Part shown: positions 37,659-47,459 of the stretch, one piece after another
Position numbering within the stretch: the first letter of the stretch is position 1
Layout: each line of letters begins with the position of its first letter
NCBI RefSeq assembly: GCF_010669285.1
Contig: NZ_CP048711.1
Span: forward strand, 3,472,001-3,536,000
Length of the DNA stretch: 64,000 bases
Origin: Kineobactrum salinum
Lineage (GTDB): Bacteria; Pseudomonadota; Gammaproteobacteria; Pseudomonadales; Halieaceae
Direction: 5' to 3'
The notes under the pieces: generated by a model
The model's input: only the letters and a program-made list of their open reading frames with translations
Database searches by the model: none
Told to the model about the DNA's origin: nothing
Translations under genes and position numbers: made by a program

Positions 37659-39470
37659 TCAGGGGCGGGTCAGGACGCCGCCATCAAAAACGGCCAGCGC
37701 CGGTTGCCGGATAATGCGCAGTTCGTCGTCGACCTGCAGCAGGCCAGTACTGCCGCGCAACAGCGCTGCACCGCCGGCCTGCAACTGCGCAAACCGGCTT
37801 TGCAGCAACCAGGCATCTGCCCCCAGCGCGTTGAGGCGAGTGAAGCTGTCGCTGCCGGTATCGCCGGCTGCCAGCGCTACCCGCAGTTCCGGGTTGGCGC
37901 CGAGCAGCCAGGGCAGATCGGTCAGATAGGTGCCATTCAGGTCCCGGTCCCGCGCATCGGGGATGCCGCTGTAGCTGCTGGAGGTGGCATAGACGGGCAG
38001 CTTGCCGGCGTAGTGGAACGCCAGCAGGGGCTTCAGTGAGCGCGCCTCCTCCGGCGAGCCGGCCAGCATGAATACGGCGTCGATATCGTGGCGCCGGCGG
38101 GGAGAAAATTCAATGTTGGTCGCCAGCATGCTGCGCACTTCGCGTGCGCGCTGCTCGCTGGCGGTGAGGTTGAGCGCAGTTTTCAGACTGTCCGACCAGG
38201 CCTCGGGACTGCTGTAGGTGGCGCTCGCGGACACCGCGCCGCCCAGTTCCCGCCAGCGGCGGCGCAGTACTTCGTCCAGACGGCCGCCGCGCTCGCCGGC
38301 GGGACGCAGGATCAGCGCGCGGCGGGCACCCTGGCCGAATGCCAGTTCGGCCAGGTGCAGAACTTCGTCTTCGGGCGCCAGCGCCATTTGTACCAGCGCG
38401 CTGCCTTCCTGCGACAGTGTTTCGTCGACCCGGTTGAGCGCAAGTGTCGGCACCGGGCGCCCTGATTGCCGGCCGATCAGCGTGACGGCTTCCTTGCTGA
38501 GTGGGCCGACCACGAGCTCCGCGCCCTCCGCCACGGCGCGTTGATAGGCCGCCCCGGCGTCGGCAAACTGTCCGCTGTCGATGATGCGCAGTTCGTGGTC
38601 GGCATCACCGCGCGCGCGCGCCGCATAATAGTGGGCCAGATACCCGTCACGCACCGCCCTGGCAGCAGGCGCCAGTCGTCCGCTGAGCGGCAGCAGCAGC
38701 GCTACCTTGCGCAGCGGCTGCCCCTCCCGCAGCAGGTAGTCCAGGCCGCCCGGCAGCGGCGCCGCTGCGGGATGATCCGGGTGCTGCCGCAGCCACTGCT
38801 TGAGGCCGGTGCGCAATTCACTGAGCGAGGGTGTTGCTGCGATGCTGGCGAGACTCAGCCAGCCGCGAGTCTGGGGATCGTTGCTCAGTTCCTCTGCCTG
38901 CTGCAGCTCCGCGGGTGACAGCTGCTGCAGATCCAGCCAGATATCGCGCTTGAGGGCCGCACGCAGCGCTGGGTGATCGGTATCCTCCCACTGGCCGATA
39001 CCACGCTCTGCGCTGGCCAGATAGTCGCCGGCCAGGCGGTCCATGTGACGGACAAAATCGTCCAGCTGCCGGCGCAGCGCGACATGAGTTGGGGCCCGGG
39101 GCCGCCGTTCCAGCAATTCGCGGGCCGCGGCCTGGTCGCCACGCAAATAGGCGCTGCGGGCCAACAGGTAGTTCCTGCGCACTGCGTCATCGTGGCCGAG
39201 CGGCGGCTGCGGCCGTGCCAGCTGTTGCTCCGCCGCCATCCAGTTACCCTGCTCCAGCAGCTCTGCGGCGCGGCGGAATTCGGTTTCCCATTGGCTCGGG
39301 GGCAACTCCAGGACCACGCCTGGACCGGGCCGCTCCGGGTCCACCGCCGGTGCCGGGGTGACGGGGGTAGTGTCCGGCGCCCGTGGAGAGGGTGCGCAGC
39401 CGGCCAGCAATGCACACAGCAGCAGGAGGGGAAGGGTCGCGGACGGCGTCCGGGTAGCAATCGGTGTCAT
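37659..39470 (-). CDS. lpoA: Penicillin-binding protein activator LpoA
   Basis: LpoA is an outer-membrane lipoprotein that reaches through the wall to stimulate PBP1A transpeptidase activity. The 603-residue product has a lipobox (LLLCALLAGCAPSPRA), a TPR-like helical N-domain (RRNYLLARSAYLRGDQAAAR) and a C-terminal periplasmic-binding-like domain (KVALLLPLSGRLAPAARAVR; LVVGPLSKEAVTLIGRQSG). I placed the start at the ATG at 39470. The frame is open for 74 codons further, but these overlap rsmI on the other strand. Divergent from rsmI with a 79-bp gap. Confidence 0.95.
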   Translation of the reverse strand: MTPIATRTPSATLPLLLLCALLAGCAPSPRAPDTTPVTPAPAVDPERPGPGVVLELPPSQWETEFRRAAELLEQGNWMAAEQQLARPQPPLGHDDAVRRNYLLARSAYLRGDQAAARELLERRPRAPTHVALRRQLDDFVRHMDRLAGDYLASAERGIGQWEDTDHPALRAALKRDIWLDLQQLSPAELQQAEELSNDPQTRGWLSLASIAATPSLSELRTGLKQWLRQHPDHPAAAPLPGGLDYLLREGQPLRKVALLLPLSGRLAPAARAVRDGYLAHYYAARARGDADHELRIIDSGQFADAGAAYQRAVAEGAELVVGPLSKEAVTLIGRQSGRPVPTLALNRVDETLSQEGSALVQMALAPEDEVLHLAELAFGQGARRALILRPAGERGGRLDEVLRRRWRELGGAVSASATYSSPEAWSDSLKTALNLTASEQRAREVRSMLATNIEFSPRRRHDIDAVFMLAGSPEEARSLKPLLAFHYAGKLPVYATSSSYSGIPDARDRDLNGTYLTDLPWLLGANPELRVALAAGDTGSDSFTRLNALGADAWLLQSRFAQLQAGGAALLRGSTGLLQVDDELRIIRQPALAVFDGGVLTRP

Positions 39471-39549
39471 GGTATCCTTCCGGATCTGGTGGGCCGCAGC
39501 TGTCGGGTCAGCCATCGACGTCAATGCGGACATTATACGGTCAGGGACT

Positions 39550-40398
39550 ATGGAATCAGGACTATATGTTGTTGCCACACCAATCGGCAACCTGGGAGAC
39601 ATATCGGCACGTGCCGTGGAGGTGCTGGCAGCGGCAGACCTGGTCGCTGCGGAGGATACCCGGCATAGCCTGCGCCTGCTACAACATTTCAATATCAGTA
39701 CACCGCTGCAGGCCTACCACGATCACAGCGACCCGCGGGCATTGCGCCGGGTGACGGACTGCCTGGCCGGTGGAGGCGCCGTGGCGCTGGTGTCGGATGC
39801 GGGGACGCCGCTGATTTCGGATCCGGGCTACCGGCTGGTGCGCGAAGTTCAGCAGCAAGGCTATGCGGTGCGTCCGGTACCCGGCGCCTGTGCCGCCATC
39901 GCCGCCCTGAGTGCGTCGGGCCTGCCCACTGACCGGTTCCTGTTCGAGGGTTTTCTGCCGGCGAAGGCGGGGGCGCGCAGCAGCCGCCTGCAGGCTCTGG
40001 CAGGTGCGACCGCGACGCTGGTGTTCTACGAGGCGCCGCACCGGGTGGCCGCCACGCTGGCGGCCATGGTCAGCTGCTTCGGTCCCGATCGGGAAGCGCT
40101 GTTGGCGCGCGAACTCACCAAAACCTTCGAAACCCTGCGGCGGGCGCCATTGGCCGAGTTGGCCGGCTTCGTTGCCGCCGACCCCAACCAGCAGCGTGGC
40201 GAGATTGTGCTGGTGGTGGCTGGCTGCCGCGAGCAGCAGGCCGCCATCAGCCCGGAAGTTGGCCAGCTGCTGCAACGGCTGGCGCAGGAGTTGCCCGCCC
40301 GGCGCGCGGCGGCGGTGGTTGCCGACTGCACCGGGCTGCGCAAGAAACTGTTGTACGAATATCTATTGCAGTACAAGACCGACGGGGACAGCGACTGA
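39550..40398 (+). CDS. rsmI: 16S rRNA 2'-O-methyltransferase RsmI
   Basis: RsmI methylates the ribose of C1402 in 16S rRNA using S-adenosylmethionine. The 282-residue product has the tetrapyrrole-methylase-like fold with MESGLYVVATPIGNLGDISA, the VAAEDTRHSLRLLQHF site, ALVSDAGTPLISDPGYRLV and FEAPHR-like VFYEAPHRVAATLAAM. The frame is open upstream, but this ATG is the canonical start. It is divergent from lpoA and followed by the RNase P RNA gene. Confidence 0.97.
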   Translation: MESGLYVVATPIGNLGDISARAVEVLAAADLVAAEDTRHSLRLLQHFNISTPLQAYHDHSDPRALRRVTDCLAGGGAVALVSDAGTPLISDPGYRLVREVQQQGYAVRPVPGACAAIAALSASGLPTDRFLFEGFLPAKAGARSSRLQALAGATATLVFYEAPHRVAATLAAMVSCFGPDREALLARELTKTFETLRRAPLAELAGFVAADPNQQRGEIVLVVAGCREQQAAISPEVGQLLQRLAQELPARRAAAVVADCTGLRKKLLYEYLLQYKTDGDSD

Positions 40399-40418
40399 CA
40401 GGTTCCGGCCGAGATGCC

Positions 40419-40447
40419 TTGCCAAGCTCTGCGGCGGCGAGTAGTCT
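40419..40447 (+). promoter_or_regulatory. Predicted promoter of the RNase P RNA gene
   Basis: TTGCCA (40419-40424) and TAGTCT (40442-40447) are spaced 17 bases apart, and the mapped 5' end of the RNA by homology (about 40455) lies 8 bases after the -10 hexamer. Fit in position is good; activity is predicted only. Confidence 0.6.
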
Positions 40448-40454
40448 TGCCGCC

Positions 40455-40803
40455 GAGTCGGTCAGGCGATCGCTCCCGGCCCTTGGGCCGGGGAGGAAAG
40501 TCCGGGCTCCACAGGGCAGGGTGCCAGGTAACGCCTGGGGGGCGCGAGCCTACGGAAAGTGCAACAGAAAGTATACCGCCCGACCGCTCCCGAGTGGTCG
40601 GGTAAGGGTGAAATGGTGCGGTAAGAGCGCACCGCGCGGCTGGTAACAGGCGCGGCGATGGTAAACCCCACTCGGAGCAAGACCAAATAGGAATCCTTGT
40701 ACTGCGGCCCGCAGTGGATTCGGGTAGGTCGCTACAGGCAGGCGGCGACGCCTGTCGCAGATGAATGATCGTCCACGACAGAACCCGGCTTACCGACCGA
40801 CTC
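40455..40803 (+). ncRNA. rnpB: RNase P RNA, bacterial class A
   Basis: This is the catalytic RNA that trims tRNA 5' leaders. The ends pair as P1: GAGTCGGTC at the 5' end with GACCGACTC at 40795-40803. The universally conserved core is present: GAGGAAAGTCCGGGCTCC (CR-I), ACAGAAAG, GGTAAGGGTGAAA-type P10/11 region, AGACCAAATAGG and the 3' ACAGAACCCGGCTTACCGAC (CR-V). Length of about 349 nt is typical of class A. The location between rsmI and the dcw cluster matches pseudomonads. Confidence 0.97.
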
Positions 40804-41076
40804 AATTTCTTGCTCGACCCATGCGCTGGCCCGCCCCAATCAGGCTGGCGCAGGTCCGGGGCGCCAGTCATCACGCCTCAGTTATGCCATTTCCTGCTAA
40901 CTTCCCCGCTGTACATGAATAAATGAACTGAAACTTAAAGTGAATCCTCAACACATGATTTTACCGTCATGTTTTATGTGAGCTTTTGTTCAATGCAGGC
41001 CTGCAGGTACTGTTCCCATACTGGCGAAAAGCGCGCTAATTAACTGAAATTAAAACATTTTTCCCTTCCAGCTCGC
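40804..41076. other. AT-richer intergenic region between rnpB and the mra promoter
   Basis: No gene is visible in these 273 bp. The first part is GC-rich with complementary segments (CTGGCGC and GGCGCCAG) that may help end rnpB transcription. The second part, about 40900-41070, is much more AT-rich than the surroundings, as expected upstream of a strong promoter. It contains a small hairpin ACATGA/TCATGT (40953-40958 with 40967-40972) followed by TTTT. Confidence 0.5.
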
Positions 41077-41106
41077 TTGACACCCTGTTCGACACAGACC
41101 TATAGT
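41077..41106 (+). promoter_or_regulatory. Predicted main promoter of the dcw cluster (Pmra)
   Basis: A consensus -35 TTGACA (41077-41082) and TATAGT (41101-41106) with an 18-base spacer lie 74 bp upstream of mraZ, preceded by an AT-rich stretch. This is the best sigma-70 promoter I found in the window and is placed where the mra promoter lies in E. coli. Confidence 0.75.
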
Positions 41107-41114
41107 GTCGCGAA

Positions 41115-41169
41115 GTGGTGATAAGTGGAAAATTCTGGCTTTTTGTGGGTTGAAGAGTCAGTGAGTGGG
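41115..41169 (+). promoter_or_regulatory. MraZ operator array, 10-bp periodic GTGG boxes
   Basis: GTGG or close variants recur with exact 10-base spacing: GTGG at 41115, GTGG at 41125, CTGG at 41135, GTGGG at 41145, a degenerate GAGT at 41155 and GTGGGG at 41165. MraZ of E. coli binds TGGGN repeats separated by 5 bases, which is the same period. The array begins right after the predicted transcription start, so MraZ would repress its own operon by blocking promoter escape. Confidence 0.7.
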
Positions 41170-41179
41170 GAAGACTGGC

Positions 41180-41635
41180 GTGTTCCGAGGAGTACAGCAC
41201 ATCAATATGGACGCGAAGGGGCGCCTGGCAATGCCGGCGCGCCAGCGCGAGCCATTGCTGTCGCGTTGTGCCGGCCAGATCGTCGTGACCATCGATACCC
41301 AGGCTACCTGCCTGGCCATTTATCCGCTGCCGGAGTGGGAGCGTATAGAGCAGGAAATCCAGGCCCTGCCCGCACTCAAGCCGGCGGTAAAGCGCTTCCA
41401 ACGGCTGGTGCTCGGCTACGCCACGGACCTGGAGCTGGACGCCAATGGCCGTATGCTGTTGCCTCCGCCGCTGCGCGACTATGCCCGCCTGGACAAGAAG
41501 CTGGTGCTGGTGGGGCAGGGCAACAAGCTGGAACTGTGGGCCGAGGAGCTGTGGCTGGCCGAGCGCGAGCAGGCGCTGCAGGAATCCGGGCCCCTGGCAG
41601 AATTGCCCGACGAATTGATGTCGCTGACACTGTAG
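41180..41635 (+). CDS. mraZ: Transcriptional regulator MraZ
   Basis: MraZ is an AbrB-fold DNA-binding protein forming octamer or dodecamer rings that represses the dcw cluster. The 151-residue product has two SpoVT/AbrB half-domains, the first around FRGVQHINMDAKGRLAMPAR and the second around VLGYATDLELDANGRMLLPP. Both carry the conserved DxxGR-type turn. The start is the GTG at 41180; a GTG five codons earlier (41165) lies inside an operator box and is less likely. Confidence 0.96.
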   Translation: MFRGVQHINMDAKGRLAMPARQREPLLSRCAGQIVVTIDTQATCLAIYPLPEWERIEQEIQALPALKPAVKRFQRLVLGYATDLELDANGRMLLPPPLRDYARLDKKLVLVGQGNKLELWAEELWLAEREQALQESGPLAELPDELMSLTL

Positions 41636-41644
41636 GTGGGCGAT

Positions 41645-42561
41645 ATGCATCAAACAGTCCTGTTACGAGAAGCGGTGGATGCTCTGGTGACAACAGCCGG
41701 CGGTGTGTATGTCGATGGAACCTTTGGCCGCGGCGGCCACAGCCGGGAAGTGCTGCGGCGGCTGGACGGCAATGGCCGCCTGCTCGGGGTCGACAAGGAC
41801 CCGGCAGCCGCAGCCGAGGCCGCCAGCCTGATGCGGGAGGACCCGCGCTTCAGTTTTTTCCACGGTTCTTTTGCGGTGTTGCCGGCGCACCTGGCCGACC
41901 TCGGTATTGAAGCCGTCGATGGAATCCTGCTCGATCTCGGTGTCTCCAGCCCGCAGCTGGACGACAGTGGCCGCGGCTTCAGTTTTCAGCACGATGGCCC
42001 GCTGGACATGCGCATGGATACCAGCTCAGGCGAGACTGCGGCCGAGTGGCTGGCACACGCCGATGAGAAGGAAATCATTCAGGTGCTGCGGACTATGGCG
42101 AGGAGCGCTTCGCCCGTCGCATCGCCGGTGCCATCGTCGAGGCCCGGGAACAGGCGCCGATCGTTGCCACCGGACAGCTGGCCAGAATCGTCAGCGAAGC
42201 CAACCCGCGCTGGGAAAAGCACAAGCACCCCGCGACCCGCTCCTTCCAGGCCATTCGTATCCGGGTCAACCGTGAGTTGGATGATCTGGGGGTGTTGCTG
42301 GCGGCGGCGCTGGACCTGCTGCTGGTGGGCGGGCGTCTGGTGGTGATCAGTTTTCACTCGCTGGAGGATCGTCTGGTGAAGCGCTATATGCGTGACATGG
42401 CCCGCGGCGACGCGATCCCCGCCGGCGTGCCGGTGACCGACAGTGCTCTCAATCGCCGCATGCGGCTGGTCGGCAAGGCCGTGCGCGCCGGCAGCGACGA
42501 GGTGGCGGCGAATACCCGGGCCCGCAGCGCGATCATGCGCGTTGCCGAGAAGATCGCCTGA
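41645..42561 (+). CDS. rsmH: 16S rRNA m4C1402 methyltransferase RsmH, one apparent frameshift
   Basis: RsmH (MraW) N4-methylates C1402, the same nucleotide ribose-methylated by RsmI. The first part has [14 protein letters not shown], the SAM motif [16 protein letters not shown] and [20 protein letters not shown]. The frame then breaks after EIIQVLRT. One base is missing near 42093 (CGGACTATG where CGGACCTATG is expected); restoring it gives [20 protein letters not shown]. The gene then runs to [18 protein letters not shown] and [16 protein letters not shown], total 305 residues. Start ATG is preceded by AGGTGGG. Confidence 0.95.
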
Positions 42562-42563
42562 CC

Positions 42564-42884
42564 GTGGCCGTGCATCCGACAGCTTCGTCGCACGCCGCCG
42601 GTCCCGGTCACAATCACCGTAGCCGGCAGGTGCTGCTGGTGGCATTGCTGCTGCTATCCCTGGCTTCCGCGTTGGCAGTGATCCGGAGCTCCCATCATTG
42701 CCGCCAGCTCTACGCCCAGTTGCAGCAACTGGAAGCGGACCAATGGTACCTGCATGAGGACTACGGCCGCCTGCTGCTGGAACAGAGTACCTGGGCCTCC
42801 CATTACCGGGTCGAGCGAGTGGCGAAACGGGAGCTGGACATGCAGCCACCGCCGCTGCAGGAACTCAAAGTGGTGCGGCAATGA
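42564..42884 (+). CDS. ftsL: Cell division protein FtsL
   Basis: FtsL is a bitopic divisome protein that with FtsB and FtsQ activates FtsWI. The 106-residue product has a short cytoplasmic tail, one helix (VLLVALLLLSLASALAVIRS) and a periplasmic leucine-zipper-like coil (CRQLYAQLQQLEADQWYLHE). The start is a GTG two bases after the rsmH stop. The stop overlaps the ftsI ATG by four bases. Confidence 0.95.
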   Translation: MAVHPTASSHAAGPGHNHRSRQVLLVALLLLSLASALAVIRSSHHCRQLYAQLQQLEADQWYLHEDYGRLLLEQSTWASHYRVERVAKRELDMQPPPLQELKVVRQ

Positions 42885-44607
42885 GCCGCTCGCGGCCCAT
42901 CGCGACTGCCCCCTGGCGTTTCTACCTGGTGGCGGCGGCACTGCTGTCACTGCTGGCGCTGCTGGTGGGCGGGTGCTGTCACTGCAGGTGCTGGACACCG
43001 ATCGCGGCCGCAGCTTTCTGCAGAATCAGGGTGATCTGCGCGCCGTGCGTACCGCCGAGATCCCGGCTTACCGGGGCGTCATCGCTGACCGGCGCGGCGA
43101 GCCGCTGGCAGTCAGCACCCCGGTGATTTCGCTGTGGGCGGATCCGCGGGTGCTGGCCGCTGTACCGGAGCTGGCGCCGCTGGCGGCTGCGCTGGATATG
43201 CCGCTGGCCGAGCTGCGGCAGCGGCTCGAACGCTATGCCGGCAAGCGCTTCATGTACCTGCAGCGGCATCTCGTGCCGGCGGCGGCCCGCGAAGTTCTGG
43301 CAATGCGAACCCCGGGTGTCTACGGCGAGCGCGAGTATCAGCGCTACTATCCCGCCGGCGAGGTGGCGGGTCAGCTGGTGGGCTTTACCAATGTCGACGG
43401 TGCCGGAATCGCCGGCCTGGAGCTGGCCTACGATGAGTGGCTCAAGGGTGTGCCGGGCAAAAAACAGTACATCAAGGATCTGCACGGTGACGCGGTGCGC
43501 GACATCGGTGTACTGGAGCCGGCCAGGCCCGGCCGCGACCTGCGCCTGAGCATCGACCTGCGGCTGCAGTATCTCCACCATCAGGAGCTGCAGCGGGCGA
43601 TGGCGATGACCGGTGCCAACGCGGGGTCCATTGTCACCCTGGATGCCCATACCGGCGAAGTGCTGGCGATGGTCAATCATCCGGTCTACAACCCCAACAG
43701 CCGGCGGGACATGAGCCCCGACCAGACCCGCAACCGGGCCATGACCGACGTGTATGAACCCGGTTCGACCATGAAGACCCTGACCCTGGTGGCGGCACTG
43801 GAGAGCGGCCGTTTTTCCACCGAGACCCTGATCGATACCAGCCCGGGGACTATTGCCGTGGGGCGCAAGTTGCTGCGTGATCCGCGCAACTATGGCCAGA
43901 TCAGCGTCTCTGAGATCATTCAGCGCTCCAGCCAGGTCGGTGTGACCAGGATAGCGCAGGAGCTGGGGCACGAACCGATCCGTGAGGTATTCCGCCGTTT
44001 CGGCCTGGGCCAGCCACCGGGTACGGGGTTTCCCGGGGAAAGCTCCGGTCTGCTGCCCAGCCGCAATCGCTGGAGCAATATCGAAAAGGTCACCCTCGCC
44101 TTTGGCTACGGCCTGACGGCAACGCCGCTGCAGGTGGCCCATGCCTATTCCGCTCTTGCCAACGGCGGTGTATTGCAGCCGGTCTCCCTGCTGGCGAAGG
44201 ATGGCGCGGTGTCTGAAGGCAGACAGGTCGTCGCGCAGGATCTGGCGCGTGAAGTGTTGGCGGTGCTGCACAGGGTTACCGGCGAGAACGGTACCGCCCG
44301 GCGTGCGCGGGTGCCGGGTTATCAGGTGGGTGGCAAGACTGGCACCGTGCACAAGGTGGGGCCCCAGGGCTACAACGAGGATCGTTACGTGGCGCTGTTC
44401 GCAGGCGTCGCCCCGGTCAGCGACCCGCGCTTTGTCACTGTGGTGGTGATCAACGAGCCCCAGGGTGAAGAGTACGGTGGCGGCGCTGCTGCGGCACCAG
44501 TGTTTTCCCGGGTGGCGCAGGGGACGTTGCGGCTGCTCAATGTGGTGCCGGATGCGCCGGCCGATATCGCCGCCGTGACGCCGGCGGCGGCAAAGGTGTC
44601 CGGATGA
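42881..44607 (+). CDS. ftsI: Septal transpeptidase FtsI (PBP3), one apparent frameshift
   Basis: FtsI crosslinks septal peptidoglycan together with FtsW. It has an N-terminal anchor (WRFYLVAAALLSLLALLVG), a dimerisation domain and a transpeptidase domain with the SxxK serine in YEPGSTMKTLTL and the KTG box in QVGGKTGTVHKVGPQG. The frame breaks inside the anchor: the G3 run at 42971-42973 lacks one G, and a fourth gives LLVGGVLSLQVLDTDRG and 575 residues. The second active-site motif reads SSQ (QRSSQVGVTRIA) where E. coli FtsI has SSN. That change needs two base differences and is not the same kind of error. Confidence 0.95.
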
Positions 44608-46097
44608 TGGCCACTGCTGTCAATCACTCCCGGGGCGTGCCGCTGGCCCAATTGCTGGGCAGCAGCGCGGCGCAATTCGGTGCAGTGCGGGTTACCGGTG
44701 TGCAACTGGACAGCCGCCGGGTGCAGCCTGGGGATTTGTTCCTGGCCCTGCCGGGCAGCAGTCACGACGGGCGCCAGTTTATCGAGCAGGCAGTGGCGCG
44801 CGGTGCGGCCGCGGTGTTGGCGCAGGCGCCGGTCGCCGGTTTCGTGGATGCGCTGCCGGTGCCGCTGCTGGAGCAGCCGGAGCTGGCGGCGGAGGCCGGC
44901 CTCATCGCCGCGCGCTACTACGGCGATCCCAGTGCGGCGATGGACGTGATCGGCGTCACCGGCACCAACGGCAAGACCACCAGCAGCCGCCTGATCGCCC
45001 AGCTGCTGCGCAGTGCCGGCCAGCGCTGCGGTGTGATCGGCACACTGGGGGCGACCCTCGACGATGCGGTGATTGCGGCGCCGACCACGACACCTGATGC
45101 GGTTGCACTGCAGCAACAACTCGCCAGCTGGCGCGACGCCGGGGTGGCTGCGGTGAGCATGGAAGTATCCTCCCATGCGCTGGTGCAGGACCGGGTCAAC
45201 GGTATCCACTTTGATATCGCCGTATTTACCAACCTGTCCCGCGATCATCTGGACTACCACGGCGATATGGCGGCCTACGGACGCAGCAAGCTGCGCCTGT
45301 TTGCCCGCCCCGGATTGCGCCACGCCGTGATCAACCTTGACGATCCCTTTGCCACCGCCATTCTCGCCAGCCTGCCGGCATCGGTGCAGGCCTGGCGCTA
45401 CTCGGCCAGCGGCGCCGCTGCGGCCGAGATCCGGGTCACGACCCCGCGCTTCCACTCCGATGGCGTCAGCGCCGAGTTGGAGACTCCCTGGGGCCGGGGA
45501 ACGTTTGCCAGTCCGCTGCCGGCCCGCTTCAACCTCGCCAATGTGGCGGCCTCGGCCACCTGCGCACTGTTGCTGGGCCTCGATCTGGAACGGACGCTGG
45601 CGGCCATCGGGGCACTGCAGCCGGTCCCCGGGCGCATGCAGCTGGTACCCAACAGCGCCGGTCTGCAGGTGGTGGTCGATTATGCCCACACCCCCGACGC
45701 GCTTGAGCAGGCCCTGGCCGCCCTGCGGCCGCAGGTAGCCGGCCGGTTGGTGGTGGTTTTTGGCTGCGGTGGTGACCGCGATCCCGGCAAGCGCGCTGTG
45801 ATGGGCCATATTGCCTGCGCTGGTGCGGACCATGTGGTGCTGACATCCGACAATCCGCGCGGCGAGGATCCGCTGACAATCCTGCGCGATATCGCAGCCG
45901 GCTGCAGCGGCAGTGTCGAAACAGAGCCTGATCGTGCGCTGGCGATCACCGCCGCAGTTGCGGGCGCAGCGAAGGGAGATTGCATTCTGATAGCCGGCAA
46001 GGGACACGAAGACTATCAGTTGATAGCAGGTCAGCGGCTGCATTTCAGTGACGCCGAGGTGGCGGCGGCCGCCCTGCAGCAGAGGCCACCGGCATGA
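44604..46097 (+). CDS. murE: UDP-MurNAc-L-Ala-D-Glu:meso-DAP ligase
   Basis: MurE adds the third stem residue. The 497-residue Mur ligase has the ATP loop DVIGVTGTNGKTTSSRLIAQ, the carbamylated-lysine region and the C-domain DNPRGEDPLTILRDI. The D-N-P-R motif is the marker of meso-diaminopimelate specificity rather than lysine. The ATG at 44604 overlaps the ftsI stop. As the third ligase gene in the cluster, it is followed by murF with a four-base overlap. Confidence 0.98.
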   Translation: MMATAVNHSRGVPLAQLLGSSAAQFGAVRVTGVQLDSRRVQPGDLFLALPGSSHDGRQFIEQAVARGAAAVLAQAPVAGFVDALPVPLLEQPELAAEAGLIAARYYGDPSAAMDVIGVTGTNGKTTSSRLIAQLLRSAGQRCGVIGTLGATLDDAVIAAPTTTPDAVALQQQLASWRDAGVAAVSMEVSSHALVQDRVNGIHFDIAVFTNLSRDHLDYHGDMAAYGRSKLRLFARPGLRHAVINLDDPFATAILASLPASVQAWRYSASGAAAAEIRVTTPRFHSDGVSAELETPWGRGTFASPLPARFNLANVAASATCALLLGLDLERTLAAIGALQPVPGRMQLVPNSAGLQVVVDYAHTPDALEQALAALRPQVAGRLVVVFGCGGDRDPGKRAVMGHIACAGADHVVLTSDNPRGEDPLTILRDIAAGCSGSVETEPDRALAITAAVAGAAKGDCILIAGKGHEDYQLIAGQRLHFSDAEVAAAALQQRPPA

Positions 46098-47458
46098 TGC
46101 GTTCATTCTGGCTCACGGAACTGCAGCAACCGCTGGAGGCGCAACTGCGCGGTGCCGATGTGGCTGTCGGCCGGATCAGTACCGACAGCCGGACCATCCA
46201 GCCCGGCGATCTGTTCGTGGCGCTGCGCGGCGAGCATTTTGACGGTCATGACTATCTGGATGCGGTCGCCGCCGCCGGCGCGGCCGCGGCGCTGGTCGAT
46301 CGCGAAGTCGACAGCTCCCTGCCGTTGCTGCGGGTAGCCGATACCCGGCAGGCCCTGGGCCATCTCGGCGCCTTCAACAGGTCCCTGTTTCAGGGCCGGG
46401 TGGTGGCTATCACCGGCAGCAGCGGCAAGACTACCGTGAAAAACCTGATCCAGGCGGTGCTGGCGCAGCAGGGGCCCACACTGGCGACCCAGGGCAACCT
46501 CAACAATGAAATCGGGGTACCCCTGACGCTGCTGCGGCTGGCACCCGAGCACCGCTACGCGGTGGTCGAGATGGGCGCGGCCCGGGCCGGCGATATCAGC
46601 TGGCTGGGTAGGCTGGCACGGCCGGACGTGGCGCTGTTGCTCAACGCGATGCCGGCGCATCTGCAGGGCTTTGGGTCGCTGGAAGGTGTTGCCGCTGCCA
46701 AGGGAGAAATCTACGAGGCGCTGGCGGGCACCGGGACCGCCATCCTCAACGCCGACCAGCCCTGGGCTGCGCGCTGGCGCAGCCGCACCGCTGCCACTAC
46801 CGTGCTGGATTACGGCCTGCAGAACCCCGCTGCCATCACCGCCAATACCATACAGTCGCGCGGTGTGGCGGGGATCAGTTTCATCGCCAGTACCCCTGCC
46901 GGGGACATACCCATCCGGCTGCAACTGCCGGGACTGCACAATGTTTCCAATGCGCTGGCGGCGATCGCCGCGGGACTGGCCTGTGGCATCAGCCTGGGTG
47001 CCATCATGGCGGGCCTGGCCAGCGTCCAGCCCGCTCCCGGGCGCGGCGCGGTATACCAGGGACGGGGTGGCGCCACCGTGGTCGATGACAGCTACAACGC
47101 CAATCCCGGTTCTGTGCATGCAGCGATAGACCTGCTCGCCAGCTGCAGTGGCCGCCGCACACTGATCCTGGGCGCGATGCGGGAACTGGGAGAGAACAGT
47201 GCCCAGTTGCACCGGGAGGTGGGCGCTTATGCCCGTGCGCAGGGCATCGACCGCTTCTGCGGTGTCGGCCCGGAACTGGCCGAGGCCGTGACTGAATTCG
47301 GCGGCGGCGAGTGGTTTCCCGATTGTGCTGCCGCCGGCACCGCGCTGGCGCACAGTTTTGACCAGACCGACACCGTGTTGGTCAAAGGCTCACGCGGAGC
47401 CGCAATGGAGCGGCTGCTGGGTGCATTGCTGGAACAACGGACGGAGGCGAAAGACTGA
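46094..47458 (+). CDS. murF: UDP-MurNAc-tripeptide:D-Ala-D-Ala ligase
   Basis: MurF adds D-Ala-D-Ala to complete the UDP-MurNAc-pentapeptide. The 454-residue product has an N-domain with [18 protein letters not shown], the ATP loop [20 protein letters not shown], the [13 protein letters not shown] motif and the C-domain [20 protein letters not shown]. Length and motifs are normal. The stop is one base before the mraY ATG. Confidence 0.98.
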   Translation: MMRSFWLTELQQPLEAQLRGADVAVGRISTDSRTIQPGDLFVALRGEHFDGHDYLDAVAAAGAAAALVDREVDSSLPLLRVADTRQALGHLGAFNRSLFQGRVVAITGSSGKTTVKNLIQAVLAQQGPTLATQGNLNNEIGVPLTLLRLAPEHRYAVVEMGAARAGDISWLGRLARPDVALLLNAMPAHLQGFGSLEGVAAAKGEIYEALAGTGTAILNADQPWAARWRSRTAATTVLDYGLQNPAAITANTIQSRGVAGISFIASTPAGDIPIRLQLPGLHNVSNALAAIAAGLACGISLGAIMAGLASVQPAPGRGAVYQGRGGATVVDDSYNANPGSVHAAIDLLASCSGRRTLILGAMRELGENSAQLHREVGAYARAQGIDRFCGVGPELAEAVTEFGGGEWFPDCAAAGTALAHSFDQTDTVLVKGSRGAAMERLLGALLEQRTEAKD

Positions 47459-47459
47459 C

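Noticed and set aside
40952-40978. Small hairpin ACATGA/TCATGT with TTTT as terminator of rnpB
   Set aside because: The stem is only six AT-rich pairs and lies about 150 bp beyond the RNA 3' end, so I do not call it a terminator.
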